Assembly (NCBI RefSeq): GCF_946479685.1
Contig: NZ_CAMLGS010000006.1
Location: 1 to 64,000, forward strand
From: an uncultured Methylotenera sp.
GTDB lineage: Bacteria > Pseudomonadota > Gammaproteobacteria > Burkholderiales > Methylophilaceae
DNA: 64,000 nucleotides
Reading direction: 5' to 3'
The notes under the pieces were generated by a model. The model had not been told where the DNA came from. It ran no database searches and saw only the letters and a program-made list of their open reading frames with translations. Positions 18,700-28,079 of this stretch are shown piece by piece (positions within the stretch are counted from its first letter, which is position 1; each line of letters opens with the position of its first letter). A program made the translations under genes and the position numbers.

Positions 18700-19971
18700 T
18701 TGGACAACATACCCATTTCGTGGCAGCTTGGCGCACTAGCCGTCCTGCTTTTAATTTCAGGCTTTTTCTCCCTGGCTGAAACCAGCTTGATGTCGGTTAA
18801 CCGCTATCGCTTAAAGCACTTAGCCAACCAAGGCCATCGCGGCGCTAGACTCGCCACCTTTCTACTGCTAAAAACAGACAAGTTGCTTGGCGTAATCTTG
18901 CTCTGCAACAACTTTGCCAATGCCGCCTCTGCTACGCTGGTCACCATTATCGTAGTTGAACTGTTTGGCGAGGGCGAATGGACGCTGATGTTTGGCACCA
19001 TGACCGTAACCTTTGCCATTTTAGTGTTTAGTGAAATCTCGCCTAAGGTCATCGCCGCAGCGTATCCAGAAAAGCTCGCGTTTTTTGCCAGCTACATTTT
19101 GTACCCACTACTAAAAGCCCTGTACCCGATTGTGTGGTTTGTTAACCTATTTGTCGTAGGCTTATTACGCATCCTTAGGGTTAAAGTAAACTTTGATGCA
19201 CCAGCACAATCCCTAAGCATGGAGGAACTACGCAGCATTGTGACCGACGCTGGCCATTTTATGCCCAAGAAGCACCGCACCATTTTATTAAACCTGTTTG
19301 AGCTAGAGAAAATCACCGTAGATGATGTGATGACGGCGCACACCATGATAGAAAGCATTAACTTTGATGCGCCACTAGAGGAAATCTTAAGCCATATTAC
19401 CAATACGCATCACACACGCCTGCCAGTACGACAAGGTGAGTCTGAAGAGATTATTGGTATTTTGCATGTACGTAAAGTGATCAACCAACTGCGTGAACAT
19501 TACCAGCGCGATGACTTTAGCAAAGAAGCTTTACTGGAAGTGATCGATGATTCTTACTTTATTCCATCTGGCACGCCTTTGTTTACACAAATTCAGCAGT
19601 TTCAGGAAAATCACCAGCAGATTGCACTGGTAGTGGATGAATACGGCGAATTAAAAGGCTTGGTCACGCTAGAAGATATTTTAGAAGAAGTGATTGGTGA
19701 CTTTAATACGCAACTACCATCCAGACTAGGCAGCTACCTCCAGGATGAGGACGGCAGCTGGCTGGCAGATGGCACCAGCACCTTGCGCGACCTCAATAAA
19801 AAGCTGAATCTAGACCTGCCATTAGATGGTCCACGCACCCTCAATGGTTTGATTCTGGAGCACTTTGAAGACATCCCTGAGCCTAACACCAGCTTCAAAA
19901 TTGGCCCACATCGTCTTGAGATATTACAGACCCAAGATAGAATCGTAAAAAGCGTCAAAATCTTTCCTTAA
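18700..19971 (+). CDS. CNNM/CorC-type membrane protein (DUF21-CBS-CorC_HlyC)
   Basis: 423 aa beginning with a TTG; no ATG lies near the conserved N-terminus. The DUF21/CNNM transmembrane domain (about 1-180) starts with ISGFFSLAETSLMSVNRYRLKHLA. Two CBS domains (about 205-325) follow, with DDVMTAHTMI and VVDEYGELKGLVTLEDILEEVIGD. The C-terminal CorC_HlyC domain (about 345-423) completes it. Such proteins are linked to Mg2+ (or Co2+) efflux and homeostasis. The older haemolysin label is not meaningful. The substrate is inferred from the family only. Confidence 0.9.
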   Translation: MDNIPISWQLGALAVLLLISGFFSLAETSLMSVNRYRLKHLANQGHRGARLATFLLLKTDKLLGVILLCNNFANAASATLVTIIVVELFGEGEWTLMFGTMTVTFAILVFSEISPKVIAAAYPEKLAFFASYILYPLLKALYPIVWFVNLFVVGLLRILRVKVNFDAPAQSLSMEELRSIVTDAGHFMPKKHRTILLNLFELEKITVDDVMTAHTMIESINFDAPLEEILSHITNTHHTRLPVRQGESEEIIGILHVRKVINQLREHYQRDDFSKEALLEVIDDSYFIPSGTPLFTQIQQFQENHQQIALVVDEYGELKGLVTLEDILEEVIGDFNTQLPSRLGSYLQDEDGSWLADGTSTLRDLNKKLNLDLPLDGPRTLNGLILEHFEDIPEPNTSFKIGPHRLEILQTQDRIVKSVKIFP

Positions 19972-19986
19972 TCTTTGCTGTTGGAT

Positions 19987-20006
19987 CAGGCAATTAAGAT
20001 TGCCTG
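19987..20006 (+). terminator. Small hairpin between the CorC-like gene and clpS
   Basis: CAGGCAAT-TAAG-ATTGCCTG, an 8-bp perfect stem starting 16 bp after the stop. No clear T-run follows, so termination is uncertain. Confidence 0.35.
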
Positions 20007-20083
20007 GTTGCAACAATATCTGCGCAAGATATCCCAAATTACACTTGAATTTTTTTTAGTTTGGCTCAAAATAGACTCATACT

Positions 20084-20395
20084 ATGGCAAATAAACCGCA
20101 AGAAAATGACATCGCACTTAAGCCTGAGGTTGCAAAACCAAAATTACCCCCCATGTTTAAAGTGCTACTGTTAAATGACGACTACACCCCGATGGAGTTC
20201 GTTGTTGAAGTGATTGAGCGTTTTTTTAATAAGAGCCGTGAACAAGCAACGCAAATTATGCTCAAAGTACATACTGAGGGCGCAGGAATATGTGGTATTT
20301 ATCCACAAGACATTGCAGAAACAAAGATGAATCAAGTCGTGAGTTATGCAAGGCAATCGCAACATCCATTGCAGTGCATCATTGAAATGGCATAA
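20084..20395 (+). CDS. clpS: ATP-dependent Clp protease adaptor ClpS
   Basis: 103 aa. ClpS delivers N-degron substrates to ClpAP. It has a disordered N-terminal tail, then [23 protein letters not shown] with the N-degron pocket residues ([11 protein letters not shown]), and a [12 protein letters not shown] motif that contacts ClpA. It lies 37 bp before clpA on the same strand, the standard arrangement. Confidence 0.96.
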   Translation: MANKPQENDIALKPEVAKPKLPPMFKVLLLNDDYTPMEFVVEVIERFFNKSREQATQIMLKVHTEGAGICGIYPQDIAETKMNQVVSYARQSQHPLQCIIEMA

Positions 20396-20432
20396 ATGTA
20401 GGCGAGATACATAAAGAAAGTTAGGTACCGAG

Positions 20433-22706
20433 ATGATAGCGCAGGAATTAGAAGTTAGTTTGCACATGGCGTTTATGGACGCAAGACAAAAACGCCACGA
20501 GCTCATCACGGTTGAGCATTTGCTACTCGCAATGATTGATAATCCAACCGCGGCAGAAGTGCTGCGTGCATGCGGCGCAAAACTCGAAACTTTACGTACC
20601 GAATTAAACCAATACATCGAAGAACACACACCAACTGTGATTGGGCAAGACGATGTAGATACACAACCAACCTTAGGCTTTCAACGTGTGATCCAGCGCG
20701 CGATGTTGCACGTACAGTCTTCCGGCAAAAAAGAAGTCACTGGTGCCAATGTGCTGGTCGCAATTTTTGGTGAAAAAGATTCACACGCGGTATTCTTCTT
20801 GCATCAACAAGGCATCACCCGCTTAGACATCGTTAACTTTATTTCACATGGCGTTTCAAAAATCGGCGAGACGGCTAAACCCGAAGGTGGTGAGCAAGAG
20901 GCTGAAGCCGAAGCAGCACCCAATGGTGCGTTAGAGAACTACACCCTTAACTTGAACTCACAAGTATTAGCCGGCAAGATAGATCCGCTGATTGGCCGTG
21001 CCGCCGAGCTAGAGCGCGTAGTACAAACCTTATGCCGCCGTCGTAAAAATAATCCATTACTGGTGGGCGAAGCTGGCGTAGGCAAGACCGCGATTGCGGA
21101 AGGCTTAGCGCGCCGCATTGTAGAAAAAGATATTCCAGACGTACTGGCTAACGCCGTGGTGTACTCACTCGACATGGGTGCATTGCTCGCCGGCACCAAA
21201 TACCGTGGTGACTTTGAACAGCGCCTGAAAGCCGTGATGAAGCAACTGGAAGAAAAACCAGACGCGATTCTGTTTATTGATGAAATTCACACCTTAATTG
21301 GTGCCGGCTCTGCCAGCGGCGGCACCCTGGATGCCAGCAACCTATTGAAACCAGCGTTATCCAATGGCTCGCTCAAATGCATAGGCGCCACCACTTACCA
21401 AGAGTATCGCGGCATCTTTGAAAAAGACCACGCGCTATCCCGCCGCTTCCAAAAGGTAGATGTAGTAGAGCCTAGCGTTGCCGAAACCATTGAAATCCTG
21501 AAAGGCCTGAAATCACGCTTTGAAACACACCATAGCGTGAAATATACCGTTGCAGCGCTTACCACCGCAGCAGAACTATCGGCTAAATATATCAACGACA
21601 GACACTTGCCAGATAAGGCAATTGACGTGATTGATGAGGCTGGTGCCGCACAACGTATCTTGCCAAAATCCAAACAGAAAAAAGTGATTGGCAATAAAGA
21701 GATTGAGGACATTATTGCCAAAGTGGCGCGCATCCCGCCTAAAAACATTTCTTCTGACGACCGCAACGCACTGAAAACGCTAGAGCGCGACTTGAAAGCC
21801 GTAGTATTTGGCCAAGACAAAGCAATTGAAGCACTGTCCTCTGCCGTAAAAATGGCACGTAGTGGCTTGGGCCAAAACAACAAGCCGATTGGTAGCTTCT
21901 TGTTCAGCGGGCCGACTGGTGTGGGTAAAACCGAAGTGGCCAAGCAACTGGCCTATATTATGGGCATTGAGCTGATTCGCTTTGACATGAGTGAATACAT
22001 GGAGCGCCATGCGGTTTCTCGCCTGATTGGTGCGCCTCCGGGCTATGTGGGCTTTGAACAAGGCGGTCTGATGACTGAGGCCATCACCAAGCATCCGTAT
22101 TGCGTATTGCTGTTGGATGAAATTGAAAAAGCACATCCTGATATTTTCAACATCCTGCTGCAAGTGATGGACCACGGCACGCTTACCGATAATAATGGCC
22201 GCAAGGCAGACTTCAGAAACGTCACCATTATTATGACTACCAACGCTGGTGCGGAAAGCTTGTCTAAATCTAACATGGGCTTTACTACTGCGAAACAAGC
22301 TGGCGATGAACAGGCAGATATCAAACGCTTATTCTCTCCTGAGTTCCGTAACAGATTAGATGCGACAGTTTCATTCACTGCACTGTCACATGACATCATT
22401 ATCCGCGTTGTAGATAAGTTCTTGATTCAACTGGAAGACCAGTTGCATGAGAAAAAAGTTGAGGCAACATTCAGTGATGCACTCAAAACTTATCTCGGCC
22501 AAAAAGGCTTCGACCCGCAAATGGGTGCACGCCCAATGGCAAGATTGATTCAAGACACTATCCGCAAAGCACTGGCTGATGAGTTGCTATTTGGCAAGTT
22601 AGCTAACGGTGGTAGCGTGCATGTGGATATTGATGACAAAGACGAAGTAAAACTGATCTTTACAGAAAATAACCAAGACGAGGCTAAAGACTTAGCAACC
22701 ACTTAA
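20433..22706 (+). CDS. clpA: ATP-dependent Clp protease ATP-binding subunit ClpA
   Basis: 757 aa AAA+ unfoldase that feeds ClpP. The Clp_N repeat domain (1-145, with KRHELITVEHLLLAM) binds ClpS. D1 has Walker A GEAGVGKTAIAEGLA and Walker B LFIDEIHTLIG; D2 has GPTGVGKTEVAKQLA and LLLDEIEKAHPDIFN. The C-terminus carries the HEKKVEATFSDALK region. No M-domain coiled coil separates it like ClpB, so ClpA is the right call. An IGx loop between DKHD-like elements for ClpP docking is expected but not assigned here. Confidence 0.96.
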   Translation: MIAQELEVSLHMAFMDARQKRHELITVEHLLLAMIDNPTAAEVLRACGAKLETLRTELNQYIEEHTPTVIGQDDVDTQPTLGFQRVIQRAMLHVQSSGKKEVTGANVLVAIFGEKDSHAVFFLHQQGITRLDIVNFISHGVSKIGETAKPEGGEQEAEAEAAPNGALENYTLNLNSQVLAGKIDPLIGRAAELERVVQTLCRRRKNNPLLVGEAGVGKTAIAEGLARRIVEKDIPDVLANAVVYSLDMGALLAGTKYRGDFEQRLKAVMKQLEEKPDAILFIDEIHTLIGAGSASGGTLDASNLLKPALSNGSLKCIGATTYQEYRGIFEKDHALSRRFQKVDVVEPSVAETIEILKGLKSRFETHHSVKYTVAALTTAAELSAKYINDRHLPDKAIDVIDEAGAAQRILPKSKQKKVIGNKEIEDIIAKVARIPPKNISSDDRNALKTLERDLKAVVFGQDKAIEALSSAVKMARSGLGQNNKPIGSFLFSGPTGVGKTEVAKQLAYIMGIELIRFDMSEYMERHAVSRLIGAPPGYVGFEQGGLMTEAITKHPYCVLLLDEIEKAHPDIFNILLQVMDHGTLTDNNGRKADFRNVTIIMTTNAGAESLSKSNMGFTTAKQAGDEQADIKRLFSPEFRNRLDATVSFTALSHDIIIRVVDKFLIQLEDQLHEKKVEATFSDALKTYLGQKGFDPQMGARPMARLIQDTIRKALADELLFGKLANGGSVHVDIDDKDEVKLIFTENNQDEAKDLATT

Positions 22707-22820
22707 ACCTCATAGATTGTTTGTTCGCTGCACCACGAAACTCAATCTGGTTGTGTTGCCAAGTAAACAATGTTGTTAAGTAAACAAGCAGTCGTCGCTT
22801 GTTATTAAGGGTACTCAGCC

Positions 22821-23477
22821 ATGGTCGATGTCACCGCATCTACGCTACCAGTACCTAGTCTACAGGTAGCAATTGAGATTTTTGCTACCTCCGCCTTTGC
22901 CCTGTCTGGGCTGATTGCTGGTTTCAGAAAACAACTCGATGCCTTTGGCGTGTTTGTGGTCACTGGTGTGGCCGCATTTGGCGGCGGCACCTTGCGCGAT
23001 GTGCTGCTGGATAGGCGACCTTTCTTCTGGGTGGATCACGCCAACTGGATATGGCTGATGCTGTGTGTATGCCTGCTAGCCATGTTATTTATGCGCAATA
23101 AACATATCCAGTTCACCGAGCGCGCCATCCTTATACCCGACGCATTAGGTCTAGGCCTATATGCTGCACTAGGCACACAAATCGCATTACAACAGCAACT
23201 GCCAGTGATTGTATGCGCACTGATGGGAGTGATGACCGCGGTGTTCGGTGGCGTGCTCAGAGATATTTTTTGCAACGAAATCCCCAAGGCCTTTAGTGAT
23301 TACCAGCCGTATGCGGTGATTGCGTTTTTAGGTGGGTTGCTGGTATGGCTGCTCAACCAATTGGCGCTCACAGCCTGGCTTTGCATCTTTATCCCAGCCA
23401 CATTGATGACGATACTGCGTATCTTAGCCATACACTATGAGTGGCGTTTGCCACATTGGAAAGTTGAGTCAAACTAA
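22821..23477 (+). CDS. TRIC-type cation channel family protein (YicG/UPF0126-like)
   Basis: 218 aa with about seven membrane helices. Two homologous halves each carry a glycine-rich loop: AAFGGGTLRDVLL (about residue 55) and AVFGGVLRDIFCNEIP (about 140). These are the repeats of the bacterial trimeric intracellular cation-channel family. The physiological role in bacteria is not settled. AAGGG lies 10 nt before the ATG. It faces the GST gene tail to tail. Confidence 0.85.
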   Translation: MVDVTASTLPVPSLQVAIEIFATSAFALSGLIAGFRKQLDAFGVFVVTGVAAFGGGTLRDVLLDRRPFFWVDHANWIWLMLCVCLLAMLFMRNKHIQFTERAILIPDALGLGLYAALGTQIALQQQLPVIVCALMGVMTAVFGGVLRDIFCNEIPKAFSDYQPYAVIAFLGGLLVWLLNQLALTAWLCIFIPATLMTILRILAIHYEWRLPHWKVESN

Positions 23478-23507
23478 ACGCTAGATGTTGGGTGATAGCA
23501 AGCCAAC

Positions 23508-24122
23508 TTACTGTGGCGAGTAAACCATGTGTTTATCCATAATGCTATTAAACAGTGCAGACGACAGCATCAAATTCAGCCAATCCTTTAACTTAGGATA
23601 GTCAGCAGACTCAAACCACGCAGCATCCACCGCAGAAAACTGGCGAATAAACGGAAAGATAGCAATATCAGCTAATGTCAGCCTAGCACCCATCAGAAAC
23701 TCCGTTTGGGCCAGCTTATGCTCAAGCTTGGCTAAGAACACTTCACCTTGAGAGCGGTACGCCTCCATCGGCTGCTCAGGGAAGCGTATTGCGTATTTAT
23801 AGCGATCTAAAGCCTGTTTAAAGCTAGTATCATTTTCAGTAATCAGTTGCTGCGTTTGCGCCACATCGGCAGAGAGCCAGCCGTCAGGGTCGCTCTGTTG
23901 CAACGCCCAGTGCATGATATCCAGGCTTTGCTCAAGCACCACCCCTTGCGTCGTTAGCAATACCGGCACGGTGCCTTTAGGTGAGATTTGGAGTAAATGT
24001 GCGGGCTTATCGCGCAGTGCGATTTCACGTATCTCTACCGCAATCCCCGCATACTTCAACGCCATACGTGCGCGCATGGCGTAAGGGCAACGGCGATAGG
24101 AGTATAAAATCGGTAAAATCAT
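23508..24122 (-). CDS. Glutathione S-transferase family protein
   Basis: 204 aa. The N-terminal thioredoxin-like half contains YSYRRCPYAMRARMALKYAG with a CPYA active-site motif, then PKGTVPVL (the cis-Pro of the glutathione site) and LEQSLDIMHWAL (the E-S pair contacting the gamma-glutamyl group). The all-helical C-terminal half contains LTLADIAIFPFIRQF. The Cys rather than Ser/Tyr suggests a redox-type GST or glutaredoxin-like activity. It starts 11 bp after pyrD on the same strand and is probably cotranscribed. Substrate unknown. Confidence 0.85.
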   Translation of the reverse strand: MILPILYSYRRCPYAMRARMALKYAGIAVEIREIALRDKPAHLLQISPKGTVPVLLTTQGVVLEQSLDIMHWALQQSDPDGWLSADVAQTQQLITENDTSFKQALDRYKYAIRFPEQPMEAYRSQGEVFLAKLEHKLAQTEFLMGARLTLADIAIFPFIRQFSAVDAAWFESADYPKLKDWLNLMLSSALFNSIMDKHMVYSPQ

Positions 24123-24133
24123 TACAGAAATAA

Positions 24134-25150
24134 CTAGCCTAAAGCCTGTGCCACATCATGTATCAATTGCGGGCCTTGATAGATTAAACCGCTGTATAAC
24201 TGCACAAGGCTAGCACCAGCTGCAATTTTTTCTACTGCATCGGCGCCGCTCAAAATACCGCCCACGCCGATAATCGGTAATGCGCCTTGCAAGCGCTGTG
24301 ATAGCTGCTGGATTACCACGGTAGATTTATCGCGTACCGGCGCACCAGACAAACCGCCAGTTTCAGCTGCATTCTGCATACCCTGCACTGCATCACGCGA
24401 GAGTGTGGTATTGGTAGCAATCACGCCATCGATTTTATGCAGCATGAGCAAATCCGCAATTTCATTCACCTGCTCCAGCTCTAAATCCGGTGCAATCTTC
24501 AAAGCGATAGGCACATAACGGCCATGCTGTCCAGCCAGTGTTAACTGCTCAGCTTTTAATGTGGCAAGCAAGTTCGACAAAGCTTCTTTTTCTTGTAGTG
24601 CACGTAAGTTCTTAGTGTTGGGGGATGAGATATTCACCGTGATATAGCTGGCATACGCATACACTTTGCGCATGCAAATCAAATAATCACTTACTGCATT
24701 TTCATTGGGGGTGTCAAAGTTTTTACCGATATTAATGCCAAGCACGCCTTGGTACTTAGCCGCTTTCACGTTTTCTATCAGGTTATCCACGCCTAGGTTA
24801 TTAAAGCCAAAGCGGTTCACTATACCTTGCGCCTCAGCCACACGGAACAAACGTGGCTTAGGGTTGCCAGGTTGCGGTCTAGGGGTAACCGTACCCACCT
24901 CAATAAAACCAAAGCCTAACGCAGCCATGCCATCAATCACCGCAGCATTTTTATCTAAACCTGCAGCCAAACCAACAGCGTTAGGAAAAGTAATGCCCAT
25001 CACTTGCCGGGGCTGACAGACAGGTGCCGATGGGTACAACTTTAAAGTCCCCAACCGCTCAGCAGTTCTTAAGGTCTTTAAAGTGAAATCGTGAACAGAT
25101 TCAGCATCAAACTGAAACAATAAAGGACGTACGAGAGAGTAAGTATTCAT
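24134..25150 (-). CDS. pyrD: Dihydroorotate dehydrogenase (quinone) PyrD
   Basis: 338 aa class 2 enzyme, oxidising dihydroorotate to orotate with FMN and membrane quinone. The N-terminal helical pair ([20 protein letters not shown]) is the membrane/quinone-binding element of class 2. [21 protein letters not shown] (catalytic Ser) and the phosphate-binding [27 protein letters not shown] are all present. Tail gene of a two-gene unit with the GST-like protein. Confidence 0.97.
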   Translation of the reverse strand: MNTYSLVRPLLFQFDAESVHDFTLKTLRTAERLGTLKLYPSAPVCQPRQVMGITFPNAVGLAAGLDKNAAVIDGMAALGFGFIEVGTVTPRPQPGNPKPRLFRVAEAQGIVNRFGFNNLGVDNLIENVKAAKYQGVLGINIGKNFDTPNENAVSDYLICMRKVYAYASYITVNISSPNTKNLRALQEKEALSNLLATLKAEQLTLAGQHGRYVPIALKIAPDLELEQVNEIADLLMLHKIDGVIATNTTLSRDAVQGMQNAAETGGLSGAPVRDKSTVVIQQLSQRLQGALPIIGVGGILSGADAVEKIAAGASLVQLYSGLIYQGPQLIHDVAQALG

Positions 25151-25200
25151 AACACGTAATTTTACTGTATTCGCCGCTATCCCCCAAATTCATACAGCCA

Positions 25201-25285
25201 CTGGATTCTAGCTTGTCGCGCTTCCACTTGGCACTTTAGTGCTTAGTGGAGCGGTGAAGACCTTCACGGTCTCGCGGGAATGACG
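25201..25285. repeat. REP-like palindromic element
   Basis: Nested palindromes: CCACT-TG-GCACT-TT-AGTGC-TT-AGTGG (25224-25249) and GTGAAG-AC-CTTCAC (25254-25267), flanked by GGATTCTAGC and GGGAATGACGG, the edge sequences often seen in intergenic palindromic repeats. No coding potential. Likely a dispersed extragenic element. Confidence 0.55.
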
Positions 25286-25345
25286 GAACAGAGAGATTTA
25301 TGACGAAAGTAAGTAGTGCTTAAACCACACAGTTCTTGACGTTAT

Positions 25346-25606
25346 CCCTTTGCTACCGCGCCGAGTAGCGCATGCTTAACAGGAGCTTTAGGTAAGCGGT
25401 TGTTTGAGCCAATAGTTTTTTATTGGCGAGTTTCCGCTTGCCTCCTGTTAAGTAGGTGATGCAAGGAAACAAGCGGTAGAGGGTGGGTTTCACAACCGAC
25501 TTAGTGCTTTAGCACTTAGCGAGGTTGGGGATGCCCCTTGCGGGTATTCTTTGGCCCCTTTCTTTTGGACAAGCAAAAGAAAGTAACTCGCTAGTCGCGC
25601 GAGAGC
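25346..25606. repeat. Multi-hairpin intergenic element
   Basis: A chain of structures: an outer stem CTACCGC (25353-25359) with GCGGTAG (25473-25479), hairpin GCTAC/GTAGC (25352-25369), a long arm TTAACAGGAG...GTAAGCGG pairing with CCGCTTGCCTCCTGTTAA (one 6-nt bulge), then CAACC...GCACT hairpins at 25492-25526, CTTTCTTTTG/CAAAAGAAAG (25558-25583) and GTCGC/GCGAC. Intergenic units with the CTTTCTTTTG-GACAAG-CAAAAGAAAG core are widespread in proteobacteria. No ORF is supported. It fills most of the 650-base gap. Confidence 0.55.
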
Positions 25607-25769
25607 GACAACTAACCGGAGCAATCGGTATCAAACATTCCCAGTCAGACAGATAGACACTTATAAAGCCTCTCTAGCGAAGCATATGGAAAGAATAGAA
25701 TTGATAAAGCGTCACCATGTTAGTTAAAGTTGCCTTATCTAACTAAAAATCATCTTCTAATTCTCTTTG

Positions 25770-25796
25770 AAAGAGGCAGTTGAACGGCCTCTTTTT
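25770..25796. terminator. Terminator-like hairpin beyond the Mo-oxidoreductase gene
   Basis: AAAGAGGC / GCCTCTTT, 8-bp stem, 9-nt loop, followed by T on the plus strand and by CTTTC on the minus strand. It lies a few bases past the stop of the molybdopterin gene and can work in both directions. Confidence 0.6.
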
Positions 25797-25801
25797 AAAC
25801 A

Positions 25802-27934
25802 CTACGCCAGCGCCACTTCCACCAAATTATCACTAAACGTAGTCGAGTGCCCCATATCCCCAAACTCCGCAGAACTAATGCAATTCACCGTACCATTATT
25901 CAACTGCCGCCAATAACCCAGCGTAGCCACTACAATGCCAGCATTCACATCATCTGAAATTCTCGCCACGCCTTCAAACGCACCACGGCCATTAAACACC
26001 TTTACCACATTGCCTTCCTGAATCTTACGTGCGCTGGCATCTAACTGATTAATCAGCACAAACTGCTCGCCCTGCCCTTTAATTTTTTCTGTCACGTTGG
26101 CATAGCATGAGTTTAAAAAGCCATGACTCTTAGGTGAAATAATGTTCAATGGATACTTAGCCGCAAGTTCAGGATTGGTTGCCGGTGTCTCGCGGGATGG
26201 CACGTAATCCGGCAAGCTATCCAAATCTTCACCCGGTTGAAAACCGTCATACATTTGGCGGAATGGCCCTGCTACAAAGTTCTTGGCACCCTCTACCAAA
26301 AAGTGACACTTTCCAGTGGCGGTAGGAAATTCGCCTTGGGCATGACGCGCACGTGTATCTTTATCACCGAATGCTTTTAAACGTGCAAAGCCGTGCTGGC
26401 GTAAATAATCTAAATCTATGCCATCACAGGTGGGAGAGTCCCAGTCCACGTAATGTTCCAGGCACTCGGTATCATTCCACTGGAAATTAGCATCGGTATA
26501 GCCCATGCGCTTAGCTAACTGCCTGAATATCTCATTGTTGGGGATAGCTTCACCTGGCGGGTCTATACATTTTGCATTATAGGTTAAGTACAAATGCCCC
26601 CACGACAGCACCATATCCTCCATTTCGGCGCCCATCGCTGCTGGCAAGATAATATCGGCATAAGCTGCGGTATCCGACATAAAGTGCTCGGCCACTACCA
26701 AAAACAAGTCCTCGCGCTCCAAACCTTTAACTATCTTGTCGGTTTCAGGCGCTTGCGTAAGAGGGTTCGTGTTCCACACCATCATTGATTTAAGCGGTGT
26801 ATTAAGCGGGAGCTCGCCAGTGAGCGCGCGTCCTAGTTGCAGATTATTGACTACTGGCGTGCCTTCCGGAATCAAATCTGGGCGTGAAATCACATCAAAC
26901 TTATACGGGTGCTCCCATACCGGAAACTGCAACGCTCCCCCACCTACATGGCGCCATGCACCTATCAGCGCAGGCAGGCTTGTGACAGCGCGAATCGCTT
27001 GGCTACCACCGTAACTTCTTTCTAGTGCCACGCCTAGGCGGATTACCGCTGGCGGCGTAGTCGCGTATTCACGTGCAAACTTACGAATATCAGCAGCTGG
27101 GATACCAGTAATTTCTGCCGCCCACTCTGGCGTTCTGGTGCTAGCACGCTCAGCTAACGCTTGATAACCAACGGTGTAACGGTCAATATAATCTTGATCG
27201 ACCAAACCTTCACTGATGATGACCTGCATCATTGCCATCGCCAAGGCGCCATCCGTACCCGGTTTGGGGGCAATATGCCAATCTGCTTCCTTCGCAGTTT
27301 TAGAGGCATAAGAATCGACCACTACTACTTTGGCTCCCTTCTTCTGCGCCTCGTGGATAATATGCCAGTGATGTAAGTTAGTGCTTATTGAGTTGCATGC
27401 CCATATCACGATGTACTTGGAATGGGCAAAGCTTTCTGGATCCACCCCCGCCGTCGGGCCTACCGTCATTAACCATGCGGTGCAAGAACCCTCGCCACAG
27501 AACGTGCGCTCGCAGACGGTTGCGCCCATACGGTTAAAAAAGGCATCACCGCCATTTAAACCATGCACCAAGCCTTGGTTGCCAAGATAGCTATTGGGCA
27601 TGATGGCATGTGGGCCATCCGTCGCAATAATCGCTTTCCATTTACCAGTAATTTCATCGAGGGCTTCTTGCCAGGAAATGCGCTTGAACTGTTTACTGCC
27701 TTTGGGACCGATGCGCTTCAATGGGTAGAGCAAACGGTCTGGATGATAGTGGCGCTTTTCGTAATCTTTTAATTTCACACAGAGGCCACCGCGTGTCATG
27801 GGATGCTCTTTATTACCAGTGACGGAAATTAACTTATTGTCTTTCACCGTATACACCATAGAGCATGTATCAGGGCAATCATGTGGACACCCTCCATGAA
27901 AGGTTTGGGTAGAGGTGTCGGCTGGAGTATTCAT
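25802..27934 (-). CDS. Molybdopterin-dependent oxidoreductase (DMSO reductase family)
   Basis: 710 aa. The N-terminus binds a [4Fe-4S] cluster with CPHDCPDTC and, later, GGLC (residues 16-53). The catalytic domains follow, with FNRMGATVCERTFCGEGSC, GVDPESFAHSKYIVIWACN, the PGTDGALAMAMM region and a C-terminal molydopterin dinucleotide-binding barrel (GRGAFEGVARIS). No Tat signal, so it is cytoplasmic. No partner electron-transfer subunits are adjacent. Its substrate cannot be given; a cytosolic formate- or assimilatory-type dehydrogenase or reductase is possible. It is flanked by a repeat-rich gap and a divergent gene. Confidence 0.88.
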   Translation of the reverse strand: MNTPADTSTQTFHGGCPHDCPDTCSMVYTVKDNKLISVTGNKEHPMTRGGLCVKLKDYEKRHYHPDRLLYPLKRIGPKGSKQFKRISWQEALDEITGKWKAIIATDGPHAIMPNSYLGNQGLVHGLNGGDAFFNRMGATVCERTFCGEGSCTAWLMTVGPTAGVDPESFAHSKYIVIWACNSISTNLHHWHIIHEAQKKGAKVVVVDSYASKTAKEADWHIAPKPGTDGALAMAMMQVIISEGLVDQDYIDRYTVGYQALAERASTRTPEWAAEITGIPAADIRKFAREYATTPPAVIRLGVALERSYGGSQAIRAVTSLPALIGAWRHVGGGALQFPVWEHPYKFDVISRPDLIPEGTPVVNNLQLGRALTGELPLNTPLKSMMVWNTNPLTQAPETDKIVKGLEREDLFLVVAEHFMSDTAAYADIILPAAMGAEMEDMVLSWGHLYLTYNAKCIDPPGEAIPNNEIFRQLAKRMGYTDANFQWNDTECLEHYVDWDSPTCDGIDLDYLRQHGFARLKAFGDKDTRARHAQGEFPTATGKCHFLVEGAKNFVAGPFRQMYDGFQPGEDLDSLPDYVPSRETPATNPELAAKYPLNIISPKSHGFLNSCYANVTEKIKGQGEQFVLINQLDASARKIQEGNVVKVFNGRGAFEGVARISDDVNAGIVVATLGYWRQLNNGTVNCISSAEFGDMGHSTTFSDNLVEVALA

Positions 27935-28079
27935 AACATCATCCTTAAATAATATAACGATGGTTCAAATCACAGATTGCAGCGCATTGCTTTATTTTTA
28001 CAAGCTAACGTAAATATATGCTCACCTGTAAGCATTGGCAATGGCATAATTATTGACTGAACTATTAATCAACAGACAC

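Noticed and set aside
25151..25801. Possible hidden gene or insertion sequence in the 650-base gap
   Set aside because: No frame carries a protein signature and there are no transposase motifs or flanking target duplications. Only palindromic repeats are visible.
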